A DNA stretch of 7,768 bases, taken from Gammaproteobacteria bacterium (GTDB lineage: Bacteria; Pseudomonadota; Gammaproteobacteria; Steroidobacterales; BM003). The notes under the pieces were generated by a model. That model was not told the origin of the DNA, ran no database searches, and saw only the letters and a program-made list of their open reading frames with translations. Position 1 is the first letter of the stretch. The number at the start of each line of letters is the position of its first letter. The stretch is from NCBI GenBank assembly GCA_026193125.1, contig JAPHSC010000236.1:1-7768 (forward strand), read 5' to 3'. Shown here in pieces: positions 1-5,548 of the stretch. The position numbers and the translations under genes were made by a program.

Positions 1-114
1 CTCGTCCATGGCCTCCAGCCCGCTCAGCGCCTCGTCGGCGAGGATCGGCTTCAGCTCACCCGGCGTCTCGCTGCCCGCCTGCCAGCCGGTGCCGAGCTTG
101 CCGGTGCGCCGCAC
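1..114 (-). pseudogene. Truncated high-GC coding fragment, possibly C-terminal part of an LLM-class (F420-dependent-type) oxidoreductase
   Basis: On the minus strand, 38 codons are open from an in-frame TAG at 117-115 to the window edge. 37 of these codons end in G or C, and the stretch is about 75% GC by hand count, so this frame looks coding. The peptide begins VRRTGKLGTGWQAGSETP. It resembles the 'RxGxLGDGW...ETP' segment near the C-terminus of luciferase-like monooxygenases, which are flavin- or F420-dependent oxidoreductases. That family match is from memory and rests on one short motif. The N-terminal two thirds such a protein needs are absent: upstream lie the TAG and then the 3' end of the PLD gene. 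The GTG at 114-112 has no convincing ribosome binding site. The simplest readings are a 5'-truncated remnant or a chimeric contig end. A genuine short gene starting at GTG is less likely. Coding is fairly likely; the family name is tentative. Confidence 0.4.
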
Positions 115-140
115 CTAGAAGCTGCGCACCCATCAGGGCA

Positions 141-1661
141 CTAAAGAATGGGCTGCATGGGCAATATAGCGTCCAGCATCAAGTGCAGACGCTTGCCCAT
201 ACTCACTTCCGAGTCGGGGTTAAAATCCACCGTGGTTTGCCAGCTGTTCTCGGGAAGAATGTCGCGCTCAATGCTGTCGGTCAGTTGGCGGCCCAGTTCC
301 GGGCTCTCGACCAGCACGCCGACTTCCGTATTCAGGTTGGCCGAACGGGGGTCAAGATTGAAGGTACCGATAAATATGACCTTCCCGTCGATCACCATGC
401 TCTTGGCATGCAGCGCAAATATCGGCCTTTCCTCCGCCAGTCGCGGATAGCGCTCCAGCAGTTGCGCCTGGATTCCGGGATCGGGTTTGAATTCAAACAA
501 TTCGATGCCGGCCTCAAGCAAGCGTGATCGCTGCTTGTAGTAGCCGCTGAAGGCGGGAACGTTGTCGGTGGAGGCCAGCGAATTGGTGGATATTCGAATG
601 CGCACGCCTCGCTCCACAAGCGACTCAAGCAACTCAATGCCGCCATCGGGCAGGATCAAATAAGGTGATTGAATCAGCACCGAGGTCCTGGCGCCCGCGA
701 TGGCCTCGATCAGCCGGCGGGTTGACTCACCCCCGCCCGACAGACCCGATTCGCCACTGTTCTTGCCGGGAATGTCGCTGATGAACTCTACTTCCTCCCA
801 GGACATGGCCCGTAGCAACTTGGGGAAATAGCGGGATATGTCGGTGATGGCCTGGCGGACCTCCGGCTCGAAATTCATCGGGTCTTCGGCATAGGCGTGT
901 AGCTCTTGCGCCCTTTGCCGAATTTCCTCGTCGGTCGGCAGGCGAGACGAATCACCCAGTATCTGCTCGACCGGCACGGCAAGCGGGCTGACCCAGAATT
1001 CCTCAAAATTCTCGCTCATATTCAACACGGCTGGCCCAAGCAGCAACACGTCGCGATCGCGGAAATTGTACTCATGATCAAAATCGAAGTACTCGTCGGC
1101 CATGTTGCGGCCGCCAGTGATGCCCGCGATGCCATCGAAAATGGCCGTTTTATCATGCATACGCTGATTCACAGCGCGGAAGTCGGTGGCTGAATTAAAC
1201 AAGCGGTCCCACAAGGACACACCCACCGAAAGGTTGGGATTGTAAATACGGATGTGCACATTGGGATGCGCAGACAGCAGCAGCAAGGTCTGATCTTCGG
1301 CATCGATCATCAGATCGTCCACCAGGACACGAACCACGACGCCACGTTCCGCCGCAAGCAAAAGCTGCTCGGCGGCCAGGGTGCCAATGTTATCGGTACT
1401 CCAGATGAAGTACTGGATGTCGATGGATTGGGTGGCGTGCTGGGTCAGCCAGGCGCGTCCGATCAGCGCCTCCTCGCCTTTCTCCAGGATGTACACACCC
1501 GTTTTTGCTGCCATGAGCCCGGCACATTCCGGGCAGCTAGCGTCAACCCACTCTTGCAGCGGCTGCGCAGCCAGCGCGGTACTGAAGATCCAGGCCAGGG
1601 CAAGGCTGGCCAGGACGCCGGCCTTTGGGATTCTTCTTGAAAGACAGAATAACTGGTCCAT
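141..1661 (-). CDS. Exported phospholipase D family protein, cardiolipin synthase ClsC/YmdC-like
   Basis: A 506-residue protein with two complete PLD catalytic motifs. The first is H169-x-K171-x4-D176 followed by GGRN (183-186). The second is H418-x-K420-x4-D425 followed by a downstream N435 in NLDPRS. Such enzymes form a covalent phospho-histidine intermediate. The closest style I recognise is ClsC/YmdC, which transfers phosphatidyl groups between phospholipids to make cardiolipin; DIQYFIW (81-87) and the NLDPRSANLNTE block fit it. The N-terminus has a basic stretch (RRIPK), a hydrophobic core and an ALAA-QP cleavage site near residue 32, so it is probably periplasmic or on the outer face of the inner membrane. 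A CPEC pair at 43-46 lies just after the cleavage site. The length slightly exceeds E. coli ClsC (about 473). The ATG at 1661 has only a weak ribosome binding site, but it gives the signal peptide. No YmdB-like partner is adjacent. Substrate is inferred; another exported phospholipase D is possible. Confidence 0.85.
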   Translation of the reverse strand: MDQLFCLSRRIPKAGVLASLALAWIFSTALAAQPLQEWVDASCPECAGLMAAKTGVYILEKGEEALIGRAWLTQHATQSIDIQYFIWSTDNIGTLAAEQLLLAAERGVVVRVLVDDLMIDAEDQTLLLLSAHPNVHIRIYNPNLSVGVSLWDRLFNSATDFRAVNQRMHDKTAIFDGIAGITGGRNMADEYFDFDHEYNFRDRDVLLLGPAVLNMSENFEEFWVSPLAVPVEQILGDSSRLPTDEEIRQRAQELHAYAEDPMNFEPEVRQAITDISRYFPKLLRAMSWEEVEFISDIPGKNSGESGLSGGGESTRRLIEAIAGARTSVLIQSPYLILPDGGIELLESLVERGVRIRISTNSLASTDNVPAFSGYYKQRSRLLEAGIELFEFKPDPGIQAQLLERYPRLAEERPIFALHAKSMVIDGKVIFIGTFNLDPRSANLNTEVGVLVESPELGRQLTDSIERDILPENSWQTTVDFNPDSEVSMGKRLHLMLDAILPMQPIL

Positions 1662-1699
1662 AAGGTTGCATCGATTACTCGGAAAAATTCAAGTTTACC

Positions 1700-1735
1700 C
1701 GTATACCATAATTGATGGCGCACATGAGGTGTCCA
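1700..1735 (-). promoter_or_regulatory. Weak candidate promoter for the PLD gene
   Basis: On the minus strand TGGACA (1735-1730) resembles a -35 box. An extended -10-like TGGTATACG ends at 1700, and TATGGT (1710-1705) is an alternative -10 at 19 bp spacing. Neither pair is ideal. Position is the main support: it lies between the upstream gene's terminator and the PLD start. Confidence 0.25.
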
Positions 1736-1741
1736 GGGCGC

Positions 1742-1788
1742 AAAAAAAGAGGCCGGAAGCGCTGCAAATTGATTGAACGCTCCCGGCC
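1742..1788 (-). terminator. Rho-independent terminator of the beta-barrel gene
   Basis: In minus-strand RNA an 11-bp stem forms between 1788-1778 (GGCCGGGAGCG) and 1761-1751 (CGCTTCCGGCC). It contains one G-U wobble and has a 16-nt loop. It is followed after two bases by seven U residues (1748-1742). It lies 33 nt past the stop of the beta-barrel gene and ends that transcript before the PLD gene. On the plus strand the stem has an A-C mismatch and no T tract, so it acts in one direction. Confidence 0.85.
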
Positions 1789-1820
1789 CCGTATTTATTG
1801 CCGACAAATCTGCAGAGTGA

Positions 1821-2402
1821 CTACTTACCGAAGTAGTAACGCACACCCACAGTGTAACCCGAACCGTCGTTACTGGAACTGATTCCAGCGCCTATCTGGA
1901 TAGCCTTGGTCACATCAAAGCCTACACCGACTGACACGGCCGTATCGCTGCCGGAGTCGCTCAGGTCAACGTAATCCAATCCTCCAAACACCTCGAATTT
2001 CTCGGAGACCATGGCGCGAAGACCGAGACCAAGACCGTAGCCATTATCATCTTCCGAACCAAAGAAGTCCTGCTTCACTTCGACTCCCACGTAGGAAACA
2101 GTCGCAACGAGGTCCATGTCCTTGGTCAGGGCCCGACTGTAGCCGACGCCCAGATCATAACTCGTACTGCTCAAATCAAAATCGTAATCAAGATCACTGT
2201 ATGACGCAAAAACATGAAAGTTATCATTGATGCTAAACGAACCGTCAACACCGTATCCATCGCCGTCAATATTGACGTCGTCGATCTCGGCCGACAGATA
2301 TTGAATACCGATAAAGTTGTAGTCCAGCGCATCGGCCTGAACCACAGCGGAATGGCCTGCGGCAGCAATCAGCAGCGGTAGCAGAAAATAGGTTTTTTTC
2401 AT
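1821..2402 (-). CDS. Small outer-membrane beta-barrel protein
   Basis: A 193-residue protein with a clear Sec signal peptide (MKK, hydrophobic core, cleavage after VQA at residue 23). The mature part alternates polar and hydrophobic residues in short strands rich in Gly, Tyr, Val and Phe, separated by acidic turns such as DDVNIDGDGY and SEDDNGYG. I count about ten strands by hand (26-40, 49-59, 61-75, 78-92, 96-112, 120-133, 135-148, 153-165, 167-177, 182-193). This fits the broad 'outer membrane beta-barrel / OmpA-like barrel' families. The last residues are VRYYFGK, with Phe two residues from the end rather than terminal. There is no peptidoglycan-binding OmpA C-terminal domain. The ATG at 2402 follows AAGGGAA at a rather long spacing. 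Its role (small pore, adhesin or structural) cannot be read from the sequence. A strong terminator follows, so it is probably a single-gene unit. Confidence 0.75.
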   Translation of the reverse strand: MKKTYFLLPLLIAAAGHSAVVQADALDYNFIGIQYLSAEIDDVNIDGDGYGVDGSFSINDNFHVFASYSDLDYDFDLSSTSYDLGVGYSRALTKDMDLVATVSYVGVEVKQDFFGSEDDNGYGLGLGLRAMVSEKFEVFGGLDYVDLSDSGSDTAVSVGVGFDVTKAIQIGAGISSSNDGSGYTVGVRYYFGK

Positions 2403-2426
2403 GATGTTTTTCGTTCCCTTGATATT

Positions 2427-2442
2427 CCTCTCTGACGAGAGG
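2427..2442 (-). promoter_or_regulatory. Leader hairpin upstream of the beta-barrel gene
   Basis: On the minus strand CCTCTCGTCAGAGAGG forms a perfect 6-bp stem with a GTCA tetraloop, about 25 nt before the ATG and just upstream of the ribosome binding site. An AT-rich stretch (2443-2464) precedes it. It may stabilise the mRNA 5' end or be a regulator site; the sequence does not distinguish these. Confidence 0.35.
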
Positions 2443-2586
2443 TTTGATTTTGTATTATTTAGATTCCCCGCACCTGGATCGCGCTTCGGGCTAGCCGCCC
2501 ATCGCAGCGAGCCGTTTGCGGACGCGCGAATAATACACCACTAGTCATCAGGTATATCCACATATATTCCATGCCTGTCTGTAACA

Positions 2587-2600
2587 ACCCGGTGCCGGGT
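2587..2600. repeat. 14-bp inverted repeat ACCCGG-TG-CCGGGT
   Basis: The two 6-base arms are perfectly complementary around a TG centre. The repeat is GC-rich and lies in the middle of the divergent spacer. It may be a protein-binding site or chance structure. Confidence 0.35.
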
Positions 2601-2664
2601 ACAAGGCCTGCAGGTTCCGGGGTTTCCGGGGTCACGGAGAGGCAAATCCTGACCGGCCAATTGA

Positions 2665-2680
2665 GCTGAGGCGCCTCAGC
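2665..2680. repeat. 16-bp perfect palindrome
   Basis: GCTGAGGCGCCTCAGC reads the same on both strands with no central spacer. It could be an operator for a dimeric regulator or a small hairpin. It occurs once in this window, about 150 bases before the redoxin start codon. Confidence 0.5.
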
Positions 2681-2819
2681 CCGCCGGGAAAATGTGGGGC
2701 GAACCGATGCTTCATCCCCATAAAGCGAATTACTTTCGATTCAATCCCATTTACCCTAGGTACAGACCGTCCCCTGGGACAGTTCACCCTCCCTGACAAG
2801 GTCCCCGCATCACTTTGAC

Positions 2820-2824
2820 AAGGA
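2820..2824 (+). promoter_or_regulatory. Ribosome binding site of the redoxin gene
   Basis: AAGGA lies 7 nt before the ATG at 2832. It supports that start and excludes the need for an upstream one. Confidence 0.7.
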
Positions 2825-2831
2825 TGCTTTT

Positions 2832-3377
2832 ATGTTGCTAGACACGCCAATTTGCGAGTTCGGATGGAAAGCGCCGGACTTCACCCTGAAAGATCCAGAC
2901 GGCAACAGCCACACCATGAGTGCTTACCTGGGCGAGAAGGGATTACTGATTGCATTTATCTGCAATCACTGCCCGTACGTTCAGGGCATCGGTGATCGAC
3001 TCGCTGCCGATGCAAGGACCCTGCAGGATGAGGGCATCAATGTGCTGTCCGTAATGTCGAACGATTACCGCCATGTGCCACACGACTCACCGCCGAATAT
3101 GAAAAGCTTTGCCGAGCGCTACGGCTTTTCCTTCCCGTATCTCGTGGATGAGGATCAGGCGGTAGGCAAGGCCTACGGCGCTGTGTGCACACCGGATTTC
3201 TTCGGCCTGAACGCACAAGGAGAGTTGCAGTATCGCGGCCGTCTGGACGACGCCGGGATAAAGGGCGGCACACAGCGCACGCCTGAATTGTTGGACGCGA
3301 TGCGCCAGATTGCCGCGACCGGCACTGGGCCACGCGTGCAATTTCCCAGCATGGGTTGTTCCATCAAGTGGCGTTAG
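2832..3377 (+). CDS. Thioredoxin-fold redoxin (AhpC/TSA-like) with CNHCPYV motif
   Basis: A 181-residue cytoplasmic protein with no signal peptide. It starts with the APDFTLKDPDG strand typical of AhpC/TSA-type redoxins (14-24). The active-site region at 44-50 is CNHCPYV, with redox cysteines C44 and C47 in place of thioredoxin's CGPC. The fold's conserved Pro is probably P121 in VCTPDFFG (118-125), which also carries C119. The C-terminus has SMGCSIKWR with C176. The arrangement matches a widespread but little-studied 'thioredoxin family protein' group of about 180-190 residues, so it appears full length. The expected chemistry is thiol-disulfide exchange or peroxide reduction through the C44/C47 pair; the natural partner is unknown. 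The ATG at 2832 has a good AAGGA ribosome binding site. No redox partner gene is adjacent, and it probably forms a single-gene unit ended by the hairpins at 3424-3495. Confidence 0.85.
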   Translation: MLLDTPICEFGWKAPDFTLKDPDGNSHTMSAYLGEKGLLIAFICNHCPYVQGIGDRLAADARTLQDEGINVLSVMSNDYRHVPHDSPPNMKSFAERYGFSFPYLVDEDQAVGKAYGAVCTPDFFGLNAQGELQYRGRLDDAGIKGGTQRTPELLDAMRQIAATGTGPRVQFPSMGCSIKWR

Positions 3378-3423
3378 ACGCGACTGGTGAGGCTGGTGCG
3401 AAGAAGACTAAGGTCCAACCCGG

Positions 3424-3452
3424 ATTGCGGTCATTGTACGGAGCGCAATTTT
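3424..3452 (+). terminator. Possible weak terminator of the redoxin gene
   Basis: ATTGCG (3424-3429) pairs perfectly with CGCAAT (3444-3449). Two further pairs form past a G-G mismatch, and a run of four T ends at 3452. It lies about 47 nt past the redoxin stop. The short T tract makes it weak; the stronger hairpin at 3465-3490 follows closely. Confidence 0.35.
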
Positions 3453-3458
3453 CGCCAT

Positions 3459-3495
3459 AAAAAAAGGGCAAGACCCGTAGGACTCGCCCTCTTTT
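3459..3495 (-). terminator. Terminator of the cold-shock gene, probably bidirectional
   Basis: AGGGC (3465-3469) pairs with GCCCT (3486-3490). In minus-strand RNA the stem extends by a U-G wobble and two more pairs. Minus-strand RNA then runs into at least six U residues (3464-3459). On the plus strand the hairpin is followed by CTTTT (3491-3495), so it probably also stops readthrough from the redoxin gene. The two genes converge here. Confidence 0.75.
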
Positions 3496-3497
3496 AG

Positions 3498-3520
3498 TTC
3501 AATCCCGTAAGGGCTTGAAC
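3498..3520 (-). other. Hairpin in the cold-shock mRNA 3' region
   Basis: GTTCAA-x-CCC-GTAA-GGG-x-TTGAAC forms a stem of nine pairs with one internal mismatch and a four-base loop. It is the middle one of three hairpins between the cold-shock stop codon and the end of its U tract. Confidence 0.5.
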
Positions 3521-3526
3521 CCGACC

Positions 3527-3544
3527 GGCGATGTATTCATCGCC
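3527..3544 (-). other. Perfect hairpin just after the cold-shock stop codon
   Basis: GGCGATG-TATT-CATCGCC gives a perfect 7-bp stem with a four-base loop, starting 19 nt beyond the stop codon of the cold-shock gene. It has no U tract, so it is not itself an intrinsic terminator. It may protect the 3' end of the mRNA. Confidence 0.5.
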
Positions 3545-3563
3545 AGCCGTATAACCATCTTTA

Positions 3564-3770
3564 TTAGATAGCTACGATGTTCTCTGCCTGGGGACCTTTC
3601 TGGCCCTGGGTCACAGTGAACTGTACTTTCTGGCCTTCGGCCAAAGTCTTGAAACCTTCGCCAGAAATATTGCTGTGATGGGCAAACACGTCGGGGCCAG
3701 ATTCCTGCTCAATGAAACCAAAACCTTTAGCTTCGTTGAACCACTTAACAGTACCGGTAGTAGTAGACAT
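3564..3770 (-). CDS. CspA-family cold-shock protein
   Basis: A 68-residue single cold-shock domain, the standard length of the family. It has the opening TGTVKWFN, RNP1 as KGFGFI (15-20) and RNP2 as DVFAHHS (27-33). The ending is GPQAENI. These small beta-barrel proteins bind single-stranded RNA and DNA, melt RNA structure and act as RNA chaperones in the cytoplasm. The ATG at 3770 follows AGGAA (3781-3777) at 6 nt. The gene has a near-consensus promoter about 160 nt upstream, giving a long AU-rich leader as in cold-inducible csp genes. A row of hairpins ends the transcript. Whether this copy is cold-induced or constitutive cannot be told, since I see no clear cold-box. The family assignment is firm, but CspA, CspD or CspE naming is not justified. 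Confidence 0.95.
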   Translation of the reverse strand: MSTTTGTVKWFNEAKGFGFIEQESGPDVFAHHSNISGEGFKTLAEGQKVQFTVTQGQKGPQAENIVAI

Positions 3771-3924
3771 AATAATTTCCTATTTAATCAAAAGTAATTG
3801 AAGCCTTTTTAAATTTAAAGGCCGTTTGGCGAGAAGTGTTGCTATTACTTATGAAAAACAGGACGAGGTACTACTAGGTGGAACTTCGAAATGGTGGCAT
3901 AAATATCGGGCGAACTTGCACGCT
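3771..3924 (-). promoter_or_regulatory. Long structured 5' leader of the cold-shock gene
   Basis: With transcription starting about 7 nt past the -10 box, the leader is roughly 154 nt, close to the well-known E. coli cspA leader (about 160 nt). It holds an AU-rich hairpin at 3803-3822 (GCCTTT/AAAGGC arms), an adjacent GCC-GTTT-GGC element (3821-3830), and a longer-range 7-bp pairing of 3792-3798 with 3844-3850 that encloses both. The ribosome binding site AGGAA (3781-3777) sits just 3' of these. Temperature-dependent folding is an inference from the gene family and these pairings. Confidence 0.5.
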
Positions 3925-3930
3925 GGCGCA

Positions 3931-3958
3931 ATTATAGACCGCATGACCCCATAGTCAA
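3931..3958 (-). promoter_or_regulatory. Strong sigma70-type promoter of the cold-shock gene
   Basis: On the minus strand the -35 box is TTGACT (3958-3953), five of six consensus bases. The -10 box is TATAAT (3936-3931), a perfect match, and the spacer is 16 bp. This is the best promoter in the window and points at the cold-shock gene. Confidence 0.8.
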
Positions 3959-4259
3959 CGTTTACTTGTCGCCAGCAAGGGAGAAAAGGGACTAAATCGG
4001 GGCAATTCAACGGGTTCCCAGCCCTTTTACATGACCAAACACAATTCCGTACACGGCTCGCGGGTGTCAACCCAGGGCCTTTTCCGCCCCGGACAGAGCC
4101 TCGCCGAGTGCCGTGACGTCTATCGCAAGCACGCCATCAATCAACCCAAGCAACTGGAAAATATAGGTTTAATCACAGGCTCACGAGGTCTGTCAGGCAA
4201 AAAAGACGTTCCCGTCCAGCCCCGGTTGAGTAAACTGGCCCGGCAACAGGAGATAAGCA
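3959..4259. other. Intergenic region upstream of the serine hydrolase
   Basis: About 300 bases between the cold-shock promoter and the serine hydrolase start. A frame from an ATG at 4031 is open through this stretch but lacks a ribosome binding site and runs into the next gene in another frame, so I do not call it. A TATAGG/TTTAAT-rich patch (around 4162-4172) could hold the hydrolase -10 box, but no good -35 is visible. I see no other structure. Confidence 0.4.
4248..4252 (+). promoter_or_regulatory. Ribosome binding site of the serine hydrolase
   Basis: AGGAG lies 7 nt before the ATG at 4260. It favours this start over the in-frame ATG at 4299, which also has a GAGG at workable distance. 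Confidence 0.7.
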
Positions 4260-5468
4260 ATGAGACTGCCAGCACGCCATTCTTGCGAGGCCCTTGCCAT
4301 GACTGCGCTAGGGCTCTGTGCTTGTACCGGCGCCATCGCCGATGAAGGCTACCCGCACGAGGATGAACCCATTGGTAGCGTACGCCAGGTTTACGATGGC
4401 CAACTGTATCCGGATATCCAGGTCAATACGTTTCGCAATATCGACAGGCTGTTTCCAACACGGTCGGTAAGCCCCGGTGCGAAGCCCTATCCCCTGCCAG
4501 TTGGCAAAGACACGCTGGAGAATTTCCATTTTGTTTCGCGCAACAAACAATATGACCTTTACGACTTCCTGTCCCTGAATCGAGTCAGCGGCATCCTGGT
4601 CGTGAAAGACGGCGAGACCAGGTTTGAAAAATACCTGCTCGGCAACAGCGCGCAAACCCGCTGGATGTCCATGTCGGTGGTCAAATCGATCACTGCGACA
4701 CTCGTTGGCATGGCGATCAGGGATGGCTATATCGGCGGCCTTGATGATTTGATCACCGACTACCTGCCCCGCCTCAAGGACAGTGCCTATACCGGCGTCA
4801 GCGTGCGCAACCTGCTGCAAATGGCCTCAGGCGTCGCGTGGAACGAGACCTACACGGATCCCTCCTCTGATCGCCGCGCCATGCTGGAGGCACAGATCGC
4901 CCAGCAACCGGGAGGCATACTGAATCTGATGGCGGGCCTGGCGACAGCAGCCAGGCCGGGGGCACGCTGGAATTACAGCACCGGGGAAACCCAGGTGGTG
5001 GGCGCACTGGTCGCCGCTGCCACCGGCAAGCATGTGGCCGATTACCTGGCTGAAAAAATCTGGATGCCCTTTGGCATGGAAAGCAGTGCCAACTGGTGGC
5101 TGGAATCTCCCGATGGGCTGGAGATAGGCGGCAGCGGTCTCTCAGCGACCTTGCGAGACTATGCGCGCTTTGGCTTGTTCATGCTCAATGATGGAGTGAT
5201 AGACGGCAAACCAACCCTGCCCGATGGCTGGATTGCCGAGGCCACCACGCCCAAGGTCATTGCCGGCGAACCAGTGGAGTATGGCTACATGTGGTGGCCG
5301 CTGGATCGTGGTGCCTACGCAGCGATTGGTATCTTTGGGCAGTTCATTTACGTTAATCCGTCGGAAAACCTGGTGGTCGCCATGTGGAGCGCCCAACCCA
5401 AGCCGGTCGGCACGGATGTGATCGACGAGTACGATTTTTTCAACGCCGTGGCCGATGCGCTGAAATAG
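4260..5468 (+). CDS. Exported serine hydrolase, beta-lactamase/class C and NylB-like superfamily
   Basis: A 402-residue protein with the serine beta-lactamase/penicillin-recognising fold. The nucleophile motif SxxK is S139-V-V-K142 in WMSMSVVKSIT. The second motif is Y239-S-T241 in NYSTGETQ, where class C enzymes usually have YxN. The third position, KTG or HxG in lactamases, reads GIFGQ (357-361), as in 6-aminohexanoate-dimer hydrolase-like proteins. These features suggest an esterase or amidase rather than a true antibiotic beta-lactamase. The N-terminus (MTALGLCACTGAIADEG, 14-30) is a signal peptide, cleaved either after AIA (residue 28) or at a possible lipobox LCAC (19-22), so the protein is periplasmic or membrane-tethered. 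Linker residues 30-90 precede the catalytic domain, which runs to the C-terminus. The gene ends 80 bases from the convergent SRPBCC gene, with no clear terminator between them. The fold is firm; the substrate is unknown. Confidence 0.88.
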   Translation: MRLPARHSCEALAMTALGLCACTGAIADEGYPHEDEPIGSVRQVYDGQLYPDIQVNTFRNIDRLFPTRSVSPGAKPYPLPVGKDTLENFHFVSRNKQYDLYDFLSLNRVSGILVVKDGETRFEKYLLGNSAQTRWMSMSVVKSITATLVGMAIRDGYIGGLDDLITDYLPRLKDSAYTGVSVRNLLQMASGVAWNETYTDPSSDRRAMLEAQIAQQPGGILNLMAGLATAARPGARWNYSTGETQVVGALVAAATGKHVADYLAEKIWMPFGMESSANWWLESPDGLEIGGSGLSATLRDYARFGLFMLNDGVIDGKPTLPDGWIAEATTPKVIAGEPVEYGYMWWPLDRGAYAAIGIFGQFIYVNPSENLVVAMWSAQPKPVGTDVIDEYDFFNAVADALK

Positions 5469-5506
5469 GACGTTTGTGGTGCACTCCAACGAATCATGAG
5501 GGCTAC

Positions 5507-5520
5507 CTATCGGCCGATAG
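5507..5520. repeat. 14-bp perfect palindrome between convergent genes
   Basis: CTATCGGCCGATAG is self-complementary, lying 38 bases past the hydrolase stop and 28 bases past the SRPBCC stop. No T tract follows on either strand, so it is not a standard intrinsic terminator. It may still mark the shared 3' ends. Confidence 0.4.
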
Positions 5521-5548
5521 CGGGCAGTGAGGCGGCAGGCGGATCATG

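Larger units (their letters stand above)
2403..2831. other. Divergent intergenic region with several short palindromes
   Basis: This 429-base spacer separates the minus-strand beta-barrel gene from the plus-strand redoxin gene and must hold both promoters. I see no credible ORF or RNA gene. It holds perfect inverted repeats ACCCGGTGCCGGGT (2587-2600), GCTGAGGCGCCTCAGC (2665-2680) and GTCCCCTGGGAC (2769-2780). There is also a tandem TTCCGGGG pair around 2615-2631. A possible -10 for the beta-barrel gene is TATTAT on the minus strand (2535-2530), without a good -35. I see no convincing promoter for the redoxin gene. Confidence 0.5.

Noticed and set aside
906..1640. Plus-strand open frames opposite the PLD gene
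   Set aside because: They are shadows of a gene with two intact HKD motifs and a signal peptide on the other strand. Their peptides lack any recognisable domain.
3505..3522. GGGTTCAAGCCC-like motif on the minus strand, resembling a tRNA T-arm
   Set aside because: The flanking bases do not complete a five-pair T stem, and no acceptor, D or anticodon arm is nearby. The bases are explained by the csp 3' hairpin.
4031..4345. A 104-codon plus-strand open frame before the serine hydrolase
   Set aside because: There is no ribosome binding site and no family resemblance. It overlaps the well-supported hydrolase start by 86 bases in another frame.
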